NCBI GenBank assembly: GCA_030065855.1 | Contig: JASJCT010000036.1 | Coordinates: 1 to 63,853, forward strand | Origin: Myxococcota bacterium | Lineage (GTDB): Bacteria > Myxococcota_A > Polyangia > JAAYKL01 | Direction: 5' to 3' | DNA: 63,853 nucleotides | In this document: one piece after another, positions 10,495 to 19,958 of the stretch | Layout: every line of letters starts with the position of its first letter | Position numbering within the stretch: the first letter of the stretch is position 1 | Notes under the pieces: generated by a model | The model's database searches: none | What the model was told of the DNA's origin: nothing | The model's input: the letters and a program-made list of their open reading frames with translations, nothing else | Position numbers and translations under genes: made by a program

Positions 10495-11682
10495 ATGGCA
10501 GAAGAAATCGTCATTGTCGCAGCCAAACGCACCGCAGTGGGCGCCCATGGGGGCAGTCTTAAGAATTTTTCCCCAACCGATATGGGCGTCATTGCGGCAA
10601 AGGCCGCGCTCGATCAATCCGGAGTCGACCCCAAGCAGATCGACCACGTGGTCTTTGGCAATGTGCTGCAAGCAGATGGGCAGACAGCGTATTTACCGCG
10701 GCATGTCGGTCTTCGCATCGGACTGGACCAGAAAACACCTGCGCTCCTGGTGGGCAGGATGTGCGATTCTGGTTTCCAGGCCATCATCAGTAGCGTTTAT
10801 ATGCTGCTCCTCGATGAGGCCGAGGTCGTTCTGGCCGGTGGCAGCGAGAGCATGAGCCAGGCGCCGTTCATCGCAATGAACCACCGGTTCGGTCAAAAAC
10901 TCGGGGACTGCATCCTCAAAGATGCACTGGTCGACCTGTTGACCGACCGGCTCGTCGATATGCCCATGGCCATCACAGCCGAAGAATTGGCAGTGCGGTA
11001 CGATATTTCCCGCGAAGCATGCGATCAACTCGGCTACGAGAGCCAGATGAAGGCCAAAGCAGCGATAACAAGCGGCAGGTTCAAGGACGAAATCGCCCCG
11101 GTCGAGATAACCGCGAGAAAAAAGACCGCTGTCTTTGACACGGACGAGCACCCCAGGATGGACACCACCATGGAAACCCTGGCGAAACTCAAACCGGTGT
11201 TTAAGAAAGGTGGGGTCGTGACCGCGGGCAATGCCAGTGGTATTGGCGATGGGGCCGCAGCCCTCGTCCTTACGACTGCAAAAAAAGCAAAGCAAAACAA
11301 TCTAAAACCCCTGGCCCGGATCGTGTCCTGGGGTGTGGTCGGATGCGATCCCGAGATCATGGGGATCGGCGTGGTCGGCGCCACCCATCAGGCATTAAAA
11401 AAAGCGGGCTTGACCCTCGACGATATGGCCCTCCTGGAAATAAACGAGGCGTTTGCCGCCCAATACCTCGCGGTTGAAAAAGAAATGGGGATCGATAGAA
11501 GCAAGGTTAATGTCAACGGCGGTGCCATTGCCTTGGCCCACCCCGTGGGATGCACCGGGGCCAAGCTAACCGTCACCCTGATCCACGAAATGAAGAAGAG
11601 AAACGCCCGCTTCGGTCTGACATCTGCATGCGCCGGCGGCGGACAGGGCATGGCGATTGTAATCGAGCGTTTAGAAGGTTGA
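10495..11682 (+). CDS. Thiolase, acetyl-CoA C-acetyltransferase family
   Basis: A 395-residue thiolase that condenses or cleaves beta-ketoacyl-CoA in the cytoplasm. The start has a strong ribosome site (AAAGGAG, 7 bases upstream). Nucleophilic Cys lies in VGRMCDSGFQAI near residue 90; the family usually has N-x-x-C-x-S-G. The base His lies in GGAIALAHPVGCTGA, where the usual G before H is A. The second catalytic Cys lies in SACAGGGQG near the C-terminus. Length is normal for the family. It is not in an obvious fatty-acid operon, so degradative versus biosynthetic role cannot be decided. The stop codon overlaps the -35-like element of the toxin-antitoxin promoter downstream. Confidence 0.92.
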   Translation: MAEEIVIVAAKRTAVGAHGGSLKNFSPTDMGVIAAKAALDQSGVDPKQIDHVVFGNVLQADGQTAYLPRHVGLRIGLDQKTPALLVGRMCDSGFQAIISSVYMLLLDEAEVVLAGGSESMSQAPFIAMNHRFGQKLGDCILKDALVDLLTDRLVDMPMAITAEELAVRYDISREACDQLGYESQMKAKAAITSGRFKDEIAPVEITARKKTAVFDTDEHPRMDTTMETLAKLKPVFKKGGVVTAGNASGIGDGAAALVLTTAKKAKQNNLKPLARIVSWGVVGCDPEIMGIGVVGATHQALKKAGLTLDDMALLEINEAFAAQYLAVEKEMGIDRSKVNVNGGAIALAHPVGCTGAKLTVTLIHEMKKRNARFGLTSACAGGGQGMAIVIERLEG

Positions 11683-11711
11683 CATTACGTACGTTAAAGC
11701 GTACGTTAAAG
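11679..11711 (+). promoter_or_regulatory. Promoter and direct-repeat operator of the toxin-antitoxin pair
   Basis: A perfect tandem repeat of the 12-mer CGTACGTTAAAG spans 11688-11711. A consensus -35 (TTGACA, 11679-11684) overlaps the thiolase stop codon, and a weak -10 (TACGTT, 11702-11707) follows at 17 bases, so the repeats sit inside the promoter. This is the expected place for autorepression by a YefM-type antitoxin. The functional assignment is inferred. Confidence 0.6.
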
Positions 11712-11729
11712 GGGTAGGAGGTGCACACC

Positions 11730-11972
11730 ATGGCCACCATTACCGCAACCGAGGCGAGATCCAAGCTCTACAGCCTGATAGACCAAACCGGCAGCACCCA
11801 CGAGCCGATTGTCATAACTGGAAAGCGCGGGAATGCGGTCCTGGTTTCCGAGTCCGACTGGAACGCCATCAAAGAAACGTTGTATTTGCTTTCTATACCG
11901 GGCATGCGCGAGTCGATTATCGAGGGCATGGCAGAACCGTTGGATGCGTCTTCAAAGGAGCTCGATTGGTGA
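11730..11972 (+). CDS. yefM: YefM/Phd-family antitoxin
   Basis: 80-residue antitoxin. The N-terminus (MATITATEARSKLYSLIDQ) is the Phd/YefM DNA-binding fold, followed by the family pattern PIVITGKRGNAVLVSESDW; the C-terminal tail would neutralise the toxin. I chose ATG 11730 because AGGAGG lies 8 bases upstream; an earlier GTG at 11721 would sit inside that ribosome site. The stop at 11972 is 4 bases before the toxin start, typical of translational coupling. By family knowledge it binds the operator upstream alone and in complex with the toxin. Confidence 0.9.
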   Translation: MATITATEARSKLYSLIDQTGSTHEPIVITGKRGNAVLVSESDWNAIKETLYLLSIPGMRESIIEGMAEPLDASSKELDW

Positions 11973-11976
11973 AAGG

Positions 11977-12240
11977 ATGTGGGACCTCTACTTCACGAAG
12001 CGAGCGCAGAAGGATGCGAAGAAAATATCTGCGGCTGGTTTGAAAAATAAGACCGAACAACTCCTCGGGATCCTCCGGGAAAATCCGTTCCAGCATTCAC
12101 CTCCTTATGAAAAATTGGTCGGCGATCTAGCGGGTGCCTATTCGCGCCGCATCAACATTCAGCACCGCTTGGTGTACCAGGTATATGAGGAACAAAAGGC
12201 GGTAAAAGTGCTCCGAATGTGGACGCATTACGGGGCCTAA
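11977..12240 (+). CDS. yoeB: YoeB/Txe-family mRNA interferase toxin
   Basis: 87-residue RelE-superfamily toxin that, in characterised relatives, cleaves mRNA at the ribosome. Signature features are [19 protein letters not shown], then [14 protein letters not shown], and the C-terminal HY dyad (WTHYGA) that completes the YoeB active site. The frame extends further upstream, but the ATG at 11977 just after the antitoxin stop gives the correct family length and N-terminus ([13 protein letters not shown]). Its stop overlaps the glmM stop on the other strand by three bases, so the two transcripts converge with no spacer. Confidence 0.9.
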   Translation: MWDLYFTKRAQKDAKKISAAGLKNKTEQLLGILRENPFQHSPPYEKLVGDLAGAYSRRINIQHRLVYQVYEEQKAVKVLRMWTHYGA

Positions 12241-13601
12241 CGAACTGATTTTAAAAGTATATTTTTGATTGTCTCGGCGTGGGTTTGGATTTTTTGCTGG
12301 TCTGGCCCCTCCACGAGGACCCGGGCTTTGTTTTCTGTGCCGGAATAGCGCACCAACACGCGACCGTCAGCGCCCAGGGCTTTTTCCACGCCTGCGATCG
12401 CCTTTTTGACCGCCGGTAGTGTCTCTAGGGGTTTTTTCTCTGGTACGGCAAAGCTCAGTAGGGATTGTGGGACACGCTCCATGACTTCTGTGGCCAACTC
12501 AGACAAGGGCCTGCCTTCCCGTATCATGATCTCCAGGATCTGCAGGGCTGCAACAATGCCGTCACCAGTGGATACGTGGTCCAAAAAGATGAGGTGGCCG
12601 GACTGTTCCCCGCCAAAGTTGTAGCCCTTTTTTCGCATGACCTCGACCACGTAGCGATCTCCCACCTGGGTGCGGACCACTTTTCCTCCGGCCTGGCGAA
12701 CCGCCCGGTCCAGACCGATATTGCTCATCACGGTCGTAACCAGGGTTTTCTTCAACAGGGTTCGCTGGGCGATCATGTGCGTGGCGCACAGGGCCATGAC
12801 CGCGTCCCCGTCGACGATCCGGCCCTTTTCGTCCACCAGAATGACCCGGTCCGCATCCCCGTCCAGTGCAATGCCGAGGTGTGCATTGGTCTTTAGGACC
12901 TCTCGGCTGACCCCCTCTGGGTGAAGGGAGCCGCAGCGTAGGTTGATGTTGCGGCCGTTTGGCGTGGCCCCGAGTATCTTGAGGTGCGCCCCGAGCTCTC
13001 CGAACACCGCGGGCGCAGCCCGATAGGCCGCACCATTGGCACAGTCGACCACCATCTTTATCCCATCCAGGGTCAGTTCTTTGGCAAAGGTATGTTTGAG
13101 CTCGACGATATATCGACCCAGGGCGTCATCGATGCGGATGGCTTGGCCCACTTTTGTGCCCGTGGGTCCGGCGTGCTTTAGGGTCTCCGAACCCATGAGG
13201 GCTTCGATAGCAGCCTCTTCGTCATCTGGCAGCTTGAACCCATCTGACGCGAATAGCTTGATGCCGTTGTCGCCGTAGGGATTGTGGGACGCAGAGATGA
13301 CCACACCGGCGTCGGCCCGCATTGAGGACGTGATAATAGAAATACCCGGTGTGGGCAGGGGACCCACAAGCATGACCTCGCCGCCCATGGCACAAATCCC
13401 CGAGGCAATGGCCGTCTCGAGCATGTAACCGGACAAGCGGGTGTCCTTGCCAATGACGATGCGCGGCATGGATCGCCGGGTCTTCTTCTTTATTGTCTTT
13501 GTCAGTGCCCGTCCCAGGGCCAGGGCAACATCACTCGTCATGGGATATTTACCGGCAACACCTCGAATCCCATCCGTTCCAAACAGTGTTCTCTTTGCCA
13601 T
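12237..13601 (-). CDS. glmM: Phosphoglucosamine mutase
   Basis: 454-residue alpha-D-phosphohexomutase interconverting glucosamine-6-phosphate and glucosamine-1-phosphate for peptidoglycan and lipopolysaccharide precursors. Motifs in order: [11 protein letters not shown] at 7-17; phosphoserine loop SASHNP with catalytic Ser near 105; metal loop DGDADR; sugar loop GGEQSGH; phosphate loop RYSGTENK near the C-terminus. The frame is open for 55 further codons upstream, but the ATG at 13601 begins the conserved [11 protein letters not shown] and matches the family length. It lies 32 bases after the stop of an upstream membrane protein gene and is probably co-transcribed with it. Confidence 0.96.
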   Translation of the reverse strand: MAKRTLFGTDGIRGVAGKYPMTSDVALALGRALTKTIKKKTRRSMPRIVIGKDTRLSGYMLETAIASGICAMGGEVMLVGPLPTPGISIITSSMRADAGVVISASHNPYGDNGIKLFASDGFKLPDDEEAAIEALMGSETLKHAGPTGTKVGQAIRIDDALGRYIVELKHTFAKELTLDGIKMVVDCANGAAYRAAPAVFGELGAHLKILGATPNGRNINLRCGSLHPEGVSREVLKTNAHLGIALDGDADRVILVDEKGRIVDGDAVMALCATHMIAQRTLLKKTLVTTVMSNIGLDRAVRQAGGKVVRTQVGDRYVVEVMRKKGYNFGGEQSGHLIFLDHVSTGDGIVAALQILEIMIREGRPLSELATEVMERVPQSLLSFAVPEKKPLETLPAVKKAIAGVEKALGADGRVLVRYSGTENKARVLVEGPDQQKIQTHAETIKNILLKSVR

Positions 13602-13633
13602 GAATGAATTGCTTTCGTTATTGTTTGCGGTTC

Positions 13634-14632
13634 CTACCGAAGCTCGGCGAGTGCGGCGTCGATGGCATCCAACAGGGCCTTTTGGGTTTTTACATAATCG
13701 ACCCACGTGCGCGCCAAAGGTTCGATGATCTCGGATTCCAGCACACCACGGGTTTCCTTTAGGCAATCCTGGATGCCGAACTTAGATGCGTGGTCCATGC
13801 GCGGCGCATCTCGCGATGCTGCAATTGCAGCTGCGTAGGCTTCGCTCGGTGCTCCAGGATCTTTTTTCAGCGCCGGGAGGCAATCATGGGCGACCCGGCG
13901 AAACCAAGCGGCTTTCTCAGCCTGGCACGAGTCCTTCACAGTGAGGTTAATATCCTGCACGCTGATTTTCTCTATCGCCTCGCCAGGCAAGACGCATCCC
14001 AGGAGTTTGAAGTAGCGATACGCGTCGACCGTGAATTTTTCATTGTCGGATTGTTGCGCTCCGAACCATGCATCTGCTGTCCGGTCCAGATCGGGTGTGC
14101 TTTTTACAAACGCCTCGAATTTCAATAGGTCGTCTGCAAACGCGTTCCAGGCGTTGCGCATGGCTTCTACGGCCTTGGACAAGGCATTGACCTGATCGGC
14201 ATAGGCCGTGGGTGCTTCGATAGACTTGTAGTCAGGCAGGGCACTATCCAGGATCGGCAGGCATTCCTCTTTGACAAATCGACCGTATCGCACCGGGTCA
14301 TCCGAGATGATTTGCTTGAGCCGCGCCTCAAAGTCGGCATTGCTCTTCATCTCTTTTGTGTCGACCTGCGCCTTTACCCAAAAGCTGACGTACCCCTTTC
14401 TATGGGCGGTTTCAAACACGGATTTTGCCGTCTCGTGTCGTTCGATCTCTCCCTGTTTACCTGAATACCAAACGAGGAATGCAATGCCTGCGACAACTGC
14501 CACGACCGCGACGAGGATCGCGCGAATGCGCTGACCCGTATTTGAAATTTTGATGTCTGCATCCCCCGGATCTGGCGATCCATTGTTCATGGCAGGCATG
14601 CCCCCTGTGTCATTGAACGAATTATTGTCCAC
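13634..14632 (-). CDS. Single-pass membrane protein of unknown function
   Basis: 332 residues. One membrane helix near residues 35-55 ([20 protein letters not shown]) follows a short Asn/Asp-rich cytoplasmic tail; the rest is a helical, charged, probably periplasmic domain with scattered Cys ([37 protein letters not shown]) spaced like disulfide or repeat positions. I recognise no enzyme motif. The start is GTG 14632, preceded by AAAGGAGGG at a good distance; an ATG 33 bases upstream lacks such a site. It precedes glmM by 32 bases, which suggests an envelope role, but function is unknown. Confidence 0.75.
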   Translation of the reverse strand: MDNNSFNDTGGMPAMNNGSPDPGDADIKISNTGQRIRAILVAVVAVVAGIAFLVWYSGKQGEIERHETAKSVFETAHRKGYVSFWVKAQVDTKEMKSNADFEARLKQIISDDPVRYGRFVKEECLPILDSALPDYKSIEAPTAYADQVNALSKAVEAMRNAWNAFADDLLKFEAFVKSTPDLDRTADAWFGAQQSDNEKFTVDAYRYFKLLGCVLPGEAIEKISVQDINLTVKDSCQAEKAAWFRRVAHDCLPALKKDPGAPSEAYAAAIAASRDAPRMDHASKFGIQDCLKETRGVLESEIIEPLARTWVDYVKTQKALLDAIDAALAELR

Positions 14633-14716
14633 GATGACCCTCCTTTGCTCATAGAAAGAGCTCAATCATACACTAAGTCTCAGCGCGTATCTCTTAGCAA
14701 TAACAGAAAAGCACTT

Positions 14717-15577
14717 CTAGGGCAGCTCAATTTTCAGGAGAGAAACCATTACCTCAATGCCGCGGGTCATACCGCGTTGCATCTCGTCAAGGGTCATGCC
14801 AGTGGGTCGAATACCCACCACAGGCATGGATATGGCAGGGGTGCCATCCCTGTCCACATACAGCAGGGATCCGGCAGTGGCGCGCCTCAGCTTGGCCAGC
14901 TGCGCGTTGCGATGTTGTTGTATGCGCTGACTATTTTTGGACGTTTCTGAAGCCTCCGCCCCTTGCTCAGGTGCTGCTGGCACGTCTGATTCGGGTGGGC
15001 TCTCTGGTGCAGCAGCAGGGTCAGATGTGGCGGGTGACGCGGGCTCGGCCTGGGGCTGTTCCGGGGGACCCCCGCCCGCTGCCGGTGGCGGGATCGACGT
15101 GGCAGGTGCGCCTTGGGGCCGGGATTCGACTTCGGTGGTAGTGCCCTCCTCCACGTTTCCTGTCGGCGGTGCCTCAAAGGAAAACACGGCGCCGCCCTCC
15201 TGGTCCCCGCCGATTGCCCCTTCTGACGCTGGATCGTACGCCATGGCAGAAGAGGCGAGAATCGCCGTGGGGATGATCAGGGCCATGCTGCTGGCGAGCA
15301 AGGCAACCGCTCCAGGGGCGGATTCCTGCTCCAGAAAATATCCACCCACACCACCTCCGGCCGCACCGAGGACCGGAAAGGTGAGATAAGCCCAGAGCTT
15401 GTCCACGCCCAAAAGAGCCTGAGCTGCAATCACCACCTCAGCTCCGGCAATAGCCCCACCTGAAACGCCTACGTACTTGGCTTCTACCTGATCGTCGGAT
15501 TGGGCACGGGCAATACCCGAACAAAACAAGGCCGCGAGAAGCCCAAACATACCCGCCAACAGTATACGCTTGCTCAT
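14717..15577 (-). CDS. Exported proline-rich protein of unknown function
   Basis: 286 residues. Signal peptide at 1-25 (MSKRILLAGMFGLLAALFCS, cut after ARA). A glycine-rich hydrophobic region (GAAGGGVGGYFLEQ, then AVALLASSMALIIPTAILAS) could span a membrane. Residues about 130-220 are a Pro/Ala/Glu-rich low-complexity linker, and the last 60 form a small conserved-looking domain (LLYVDRDGTPAISMPVVG). AGGT-rich ribosome site precedes the ATG. The layout of signal peptide, hydrophobic glycine-rich stretch and Pro-rich spacer is common in myxobacterial envelope proteins. No function is assigned. Confidence 0.7.
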   Translation of the reverse strand: MSKRILLAGMFGLLAALFCSGIARAQSDDQVEAKYVGVSGGAIAGAEVVIAAQALLGVDKLWAYLTFPVLGAAGGGVGGYFLEQESAPGAVALLASSMALIIPTAILASSAMAYDPASEGAIGGDQEGGAVFSFEAPPTGNVEEGTTTEVESRPQGAPATSIPPPAAGGGPPEQPQAEPASPATSDPAAAPESPPESDVPAAPEQGAEASETSKNSQRIQQHRNAQLAKLRRATAGSLLYVDRDGTPAISMPVVGIRPTGMTLDEMQRGMTRGIEVMVSLLKIELP

Positions 15578-15710
15578 CTATTTGACCTCCCCGCCGGTAA
15601 ACGCACCACTGAATTGACGATCCGGCCAAGATAGGGTGTGTTGACTCAGCAAAAGGTAGCACGTGCGACGTGTGGGGACAAGTTCATTGCTCTGGTCTGT
15701 TATCAGGGGA

Positions 15711-16226
15711 CTACAGGATCTTTTGAATGCTTCTGGGTCGGACGGGGGTTAACCGCTTGAGCATTGGACCCGCGGATTCCATCAACAAGAGGGCCTTGAT
15801 ATTCAAACTATCGACCCAGGTGGATGCCTCGATCCCATCTTGACCGAGCGCTGCTATCTCGCCCTCTACTTTTTTAAGTGCGGTGATGAGGGCGTAAAAG
15901 ACCAGGGCTTCCAGCTGCTTTGCCGTAGCAAGGCAAAAGAGCTTTTTGGTCTCGGTCTTGGCCATCGAATAAAACGCACGACCCGTATCCACACTGCGAA
16001 AATCAACGGCGAGCAGGGATTCGTAAAAGTTGGTCACAGCAACGGTCAATCTGGTACGGGCTTTTGGTTTGAGGTTGGCCGCGATGGTGGCGTATGTTTT
16101 TTCCACGTCCTTTCTGGACACAGGTGAGGACGCATCTTTAGCAACCCCTGCAGCGCAATTGCCGCGTTCAATTGCCGCGAAGGAAGTAGATAAAAGAACA
16201 GTTATGGCAATTACCGCTTTACTCAT
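15711..16226 (-). CDS. Small exported protein of unknown function
   Basis: 171 residues from the ATG at 16226, which begins a plausible signal peptide (MSKAVIAITVLLSTSFAA). The mature part is helical with no motif I know (RKDVEKTYATIAANLKP, KQLEALVFYALITALKKVE). The frame is open to 16301, but that start would overlap the divergent gene at 16276 and put a hydrophobic FTLFSILTIFFYF stretch ahead of the signal peptide. An intermediate ATG at 16241 is possible. No strong ribosome site decides between them. Confidence 0.6.
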   Translation of the reverse strand: MSKAVIAITVLLSTSFAAIERGNCAAGVAKDASSPVSRKDVEKTYATIAANLKPKARTRLTVAVTNFYESLLAVDFRSVDTGRAFYSMAKTETKKLFCLATAKQLEALVFYALITALKKVEGEIAALGQDGIEASTWVDSLNIKALLLMESAGPMLKRLTPVRPRSIQKIL

Positions 16227-16275
16227 AACGGCTTCTATCATAGCCTTTTTTGGGAAATAAAAAAAGATCGTCAAT

Positions 16276-16755
16276 ATGGAAAATAATGTAAATTCTGACA
16301 ATTATAGAAAGTTCTGTCAAACTATCATCGATACCATCAAAAAGAACGGGTTTCCCGATAAGAAAGTCTCCCTGCCCCTGGAACGTGTGCGCGAGATCGC
16401 CGATAAGCGGGGGATTGACCTCACCGAGGTGCTCAACACCCTAGATGAGATACAGATAGCCAGCGAAATAACCCCCGAAAAGATTATCTTTTTCCCCAAA
16501 GTGGAGGAGGAGGATAATAATACACCTGAGGCAGCACCGAATACCGCGCCGTTTCAGGCGTTTGCCGCCGAGGCGTCCAATGCGTTTCAGAGCGGGAACC
16601 TATCCGACGCCATGGCTGCTGCGTCTCGCGTGCTCGAGCGCATGAGCCCGGATCAGCTGGCGTCGGTAAAAGAGATGTACGACAACATGTCAGAAGAAGA
16701 GCGGGCCGAACTCCTGAAAACAGCAGAAAAGTTGGGCCTTTTTCACCTCAAGTAA
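16276..16755 (+). CDS. Small acidic protein of unknown function
   Basis: 159 residues, soluble, no signal peptide. The first 75 residues (LPLERVREIADKRGIDLTEV, NTLDEIQIASEI) look like a small winged-helix-like fold, then an acidic, Pro/Ala/Asn-rich linker, then a helical C-terminal part (DQLASVKEMYDNMSEEERAE). It is divergent from the exported protein gene at 15711 and convergent with the KaiC-like gene. There is no clear ribosome site at the ATG. I do not recognise a family. Confidence 0.65.
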   Translation: MENNVNSDNYRKFCQTIIDTIKKNGFPDKKVSLPLERVREIADKRGIDLTEVLNTLDEIQIASEITPEKIIFFPKVEEEDNNTPEAAPNTAPFQAFAAEASNAFQSGNLSDAMAAASRVLERMSPDQLASVKEMYDNMSEEERAELLKTAEKLGLFHLK

Positions 16756-16774
16756 GCCGGCGCTAAGCCGGCGC
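16753..16774. repeat. Tandem 11-mer at a convergent gene end
   Basis: TAAGCCGGCGC occurs twice in perfect tandem, the first copy including the TAA stop of the gene ending at 16755. The following CTAAGC...GCTTAG arms (16763-16784) could form a hairpin between the converging genes, serving as a weak bidirectional terminator. No T-run follows. Confidence 0.4.
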
Positions 16775-16780
16775 GAGCGC

Positions 16781-19700
16781 TTAGACGAAGAAGGGCGGTG
16801 ATTTTAATATGGCGTCTTTGGCCGCTGCAATGGCATCCTCTGCGCTGGCGTTATCTCTCCGTTTGATGAAAAGTACTTTGAGTCCCGTAAGGAGCGCATT
16901 TTCTAGCTTGAAGGATTCCGGGTAGTCAGACATCAATAATACACTGCCTTTTTTCTGGGTCGGTTTGGGATCTTCGCTTAACCGCGTGACGTAGTAATCG
17001 TACCATTTACCGTCTTCCTCGCGAAGCTTCCCCTCCCTATATGCAGGAAGAAAGTGGGTCTTTCTGGTGGGCCAGCCCCGCCTGAACGCGATGCGTAGAT
17101 CTGGCGCAAAGGGTTGGATCAGGTCGTGAATGAGGTACCAACCGGTCTCAGGCGCAAGCGCACCCTTGAGCACGGCCAGGCAATACAGCTCGCCGACAAT
17201 TGAAGGAGATGATGCTGCACTTGACTGCTCACTGCCAACGAGCGGGCCTAAGGTTCGATAATTGAGTCCGCCATTATCCCCCTTGAGCTTATCGGCGACA
17301 ACGTGTCGGAATTTGTAGATAGGTTTTTCCTCGAGCCCAAGAAAAGCTGATTCGTCGTTTGTGTAGTCTTCAACACACGTGCTCCAGCGCCACGAAAAAA
17401 CCGAGTCCTGATAGTTCCGCCCATCAAGGGGATTGGGGACCAGGTGACCGTCCACTAGTTCAAAGAGGGCCTTAAGCGCCCTGTCCAGAGGGCCATCGGT
17501 CATTTCAACAATATCCCGATAGTGGTTTATGGCACCTTCGGGTGGCCTGGAAGGTTTTTTACCTCGATTTGTTCCAGATTCAGCTTGAATTGGAAACAGC
17601 TTCTCCTCTGGAGAACGCGAATAGCTGTCGATCAAACCGAGGAGTAACGCCACGGCAGCGCTTCGATTCCTTCCTGTAAGGCTGGGTAGGGTGAGGAAAT
17701 ATTTGGGACGATCGGTTGTTGTCCCGTGTTTTTTTTGAAACGTTACTTTTTCCCTATTTAGCTCTTCGACAGTTATGATGTGGGGAATTTGATCTCGTAT
17801 GCCAAAGTCTTTAAAAACATTGTACTTTTCCATCCATTTGTGATTGCCCACGAGCGTCGCCATGTCGAGATAGCAGGGGATCATATTCCATTGCCATGTA
17901 TCTCGACACCGCTTCCAGGCGGGATCAATGGATCTCTTCAACTCGGCCTTGAACGATTCAGGTATTAAATTTTCTAGATTTTCTATCCTGTCTTCGTACG
18001 CGATATCATCGAGGACGGTTTTTCTGAGCAGGAGTATTTTCAGATTGGAATGTCCGGCACCGCCGTATCCCCGGAACGAAAAGTGATCGGGTGTCGGCAT
18101 TTCCTTGAACACAAGGGTGAATGTATTTGCTTCTTTATACCGACCCTTGAGCTTGTCCAGATAGACCCTGTTAACAAAGAGCTCGGATGGATTTTCAAAA
18201 AACAGCTTCACGAAGATGCTGGGCTCTAAGACAGCTGCTGGATCGCCGCTCACCAAACCTGCCTTGGACCAGGGTGTATTATCAATTATCGGACCTTCTT
18301 TTTCCAGTTTGAGCCTAACGAGAGGGCCGGTAGGGCCACGGCCGCGAGACCGGATGGCATGGATACAAGGAACAACCCGGTTCATTTCTTCTCGCATACC
18401 GGTGATGAGTGTGGTGTCGAAGAGCTCGAACAGTTTTGTCGGTGTCGTGCCCAGACTCGTAAACCAACCCGGAATCTCATAGACAAACAGGCTGAGCACG
18501 TTGCGATTGCGCAATGCCGAGAGAAAAGCACTGGCGAGGCGCCGCCGATCTGCGACCGATTCCGCAACGTCGAACAGAGCCTCCAGACCGACAATCACAA
18601 TGCGCCGGATCGGTTTGTTCTGTTTTGCAAAGTGATCGAGGGTCAGTAGGGTTGTGCCGGCTATCTCCTCAGGTGGGCTCGTCGCTGTAATAAATCGCAG
18701 CTCTCTTGATTTATAGGCGTGCTGGGAAATGCGTTCTTTGCAAAATCTATCCACCGATTCCGGGTTATTTTTTTTTGTCAGCTGTTTCCAAGTCTCGACA
18801 ATGGGCCTTGGATCCCGGTCGATAAAGACGGTCAATGCATCGAGGGGCTGATGCGCTTTCTTCGGGGCGGCCTGCTCGAGGAATTTGAGCATTAATAGGG
18901 TTTTTCCGGTACCAGGATTGCCGGCGAGCAGAATCGATTCGGCACTGTTGAGGGCCCCCCCCTCGCGTGAGTCAGGAAACAGCTTCTCGTATCCTTCGAC
19001 GCCGAATTTATCGCTATCGGCAGTTGTATCTAAATCCAAGGGGGCGTCAAAATTTTGTAGATCGCCTCCTGCAGCGCTTTCCATGGCGCTTAATCGCGGT
19101 CTGAGAAGGGAGAAGGGAGAAGGGATAATCTCAACCCCTCCATAATGCTCGCTTTCAGTGTATCGCTCGTGGATTTTTAGGATGTGGGGCCCTGGGTGGG
19201 CGATCTTCATGTATCGAACCTTTGGAAGCCTTAAATACCGCCATGGGCCATCTGCTTCCAAGCGAAACACAGCGTCGACGAGATACTCTAGGAAGTGGTC
19301 TTCGCCCGAGGGCTCATCCCCGATGAGAATCGGAAAGGTCATTTTTTCACGACACATTTTTAGGAATCGCACCCAGCGCAGGCGCTTCTCATCGCTAGGC
19401 ATGTAAAAGCTGCAGATGCCGTCAAGCACGACAAGGCGATGCTTACTCAGCACCTCTTCAATGCCGGTTTGATCCCTTCCGGATGACTTGTCAGAGCTGA
19501 AACTCCCTGTATTGGGGGCACCCAGGCTGGTTTGTTCCAGACGCTCGGGTGGAAATACATCGGCTGAACAAAACTTGATACTCGCTTGGTTGTCGATGCG
19601 GATCGCATCCCAGCCGAACATCTCTGCTAGGTTGCGAATGTCTGTAGCGGTTTGCTCCATTCCGATGATGGCGACGGAGATATTTAGCTTCGTAGCGGCC

Positions 19701-19915
19701 AGGCAAGCGAGCTGAGTGCCCAGTGTGCTTTTGCCACTCCCAGGCGTTCCGAGGATGGCCAGGCTATGGGGATACCGGTGACCTTCACTTGAGTTCGCCA
19801 GCGCATCGACCGCACACATCGGAAACGGTGTCGATGCATTACCCGTCGGTAAGATTGAAAGAAGGGGGATTAGCAATCGGGCATTTGCAGCGTTCTCGGC
19901 TTCTCGATGGTCCAT
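16781..19915 (-). CDS. Double KaiC/RAD55-like ATPase with large C-terminal extension
   Basis: 1044 residues. Domain 1: Walker A GTPGSGKST at 56-64 and Walker B LVVLDG at 161-166. Domain 2: Walker A GNPGTGKT at 332-339; its Walker-B-like strand at 438-444 reads IVIVGLE, with Gly where RecA-family ATPases have Asp, so this site may bind but not hydrolyse ATP. Residues about 580-1044 form an additional region. Parts of it (WQWNMIPCYLDMATLVGNH, then HIITVEEL) follow the order of extracellular solute-binding proteins, a tentative resemblance because there is no signal peptide. KaiC-like proteins are ATP-driven switches in clock, signalling and recombination-like roles. It is the last gene of a probable operon with a helical protein (44 bases upstream) and a ferredoxin-domain protein. 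I do not recognise this combination as a named system. Confidence 0.8.
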   Translation of the reverse strand: MDHREAENAANARLLIPLLSILPTGNASTPFPMCAVDALANSSEGHRYPHSLAILGTPGSGKSTLGTQLACLAATKLNISVAIIGMEQTATDIRNLAEMFGWDAIRIDNQASIKFCSADVFPPERLEQTSLGAPNTGSFSSDKSSGRDQTGIEEVLSKHRLVVLDGICSFYMPSDEKRLRWVRFLKMCREKMTFPILIGDEPSGEDHFLEYLVDAVFRLEADGPWRYLRLPKVRYMKIAHPGPHILKIHERYTESEHYGGVEIIPSPFSLLRPRLSAMESAAGGDLQNFDAPLDLDTTADSDKFGVEGYEKLFPDSREGGALNSAESILLAGNPGTGKTLLMLKFLEQAAPKKAHQPLDALTVFIDRDPRPIVETWKQLTKKNNPESVDRFCKERISQHAYKSRELRFITATSPPEEIAGTTLLTLDHFAKQNKPIRRIVIVGLEALFDVAESVADRRRLASAFLSALRNRNVLSLFVYEIPGWFTSLGTTPTKLFELFDTTLITGMREEMNRVVPCIHAIRSRGRGPTGPLVRLKLEKEGPIIDNTPWSKAGLVSGDPAAVLEPSIFVKLFFENPSELFVNRVYLDKLKGRYKEANTFTLVFKEMPTPDHFSFRGYGGAGHSNLKILLLRKTVLDDIAYEDRIENLENLIPESFKAELKRSIDPAWKRCRDTWQWNMIPCYLDMATLVGNHKWMEKYNVFKDFGIRDQIPHIITVEELNREKVTFQKKHGTTTDRPKYFLTLPSLTGRNRSAAVALLLGLIDSYSRSPEEKLFPIQAESGTNRGKKPSRPPEGAINHYRDIVEMTDGPLDRALKALFELVDGHLVPNPLDGRNYQDSVFSWRWSTCVEDYTNDESAFLGLEEKPIYKFRHVVADKLKGDNGGLNYRTLGPLVGSEQSSAASSPSIVGELYCLAVLKGALAPETGWYLIHDLIQPFAPDLRIAFRRGWPTRKTHFLPAYREGKLREEDGKWYDYYVTRLSEDPKPTQKKGSVLLMSDYPESFKLENALLTGLKVLFIKRRDNASAEDAIAAAKDAILKSPPFFV

Positions 19916-19958
19916 TTCTGCGTACCTGTTTATGTCTTGCTCGGTGAGGCCCTAAGCG

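Noticed and set aside
11833..11976. N-terminal extension of the YoeB-like toxin
   Set aside because: This frame reads antisense-like Arg/Cys-rich residues over the antitoxin gene; the ATG at 11977 gives the family N-terminus.
13602..13766. 55-residue N-terminal extension of GlmM
   Set aside because: It overlaps the end of the upstream gene and does not resemble GlmM; the ATG at 13601 fits the family exactly.
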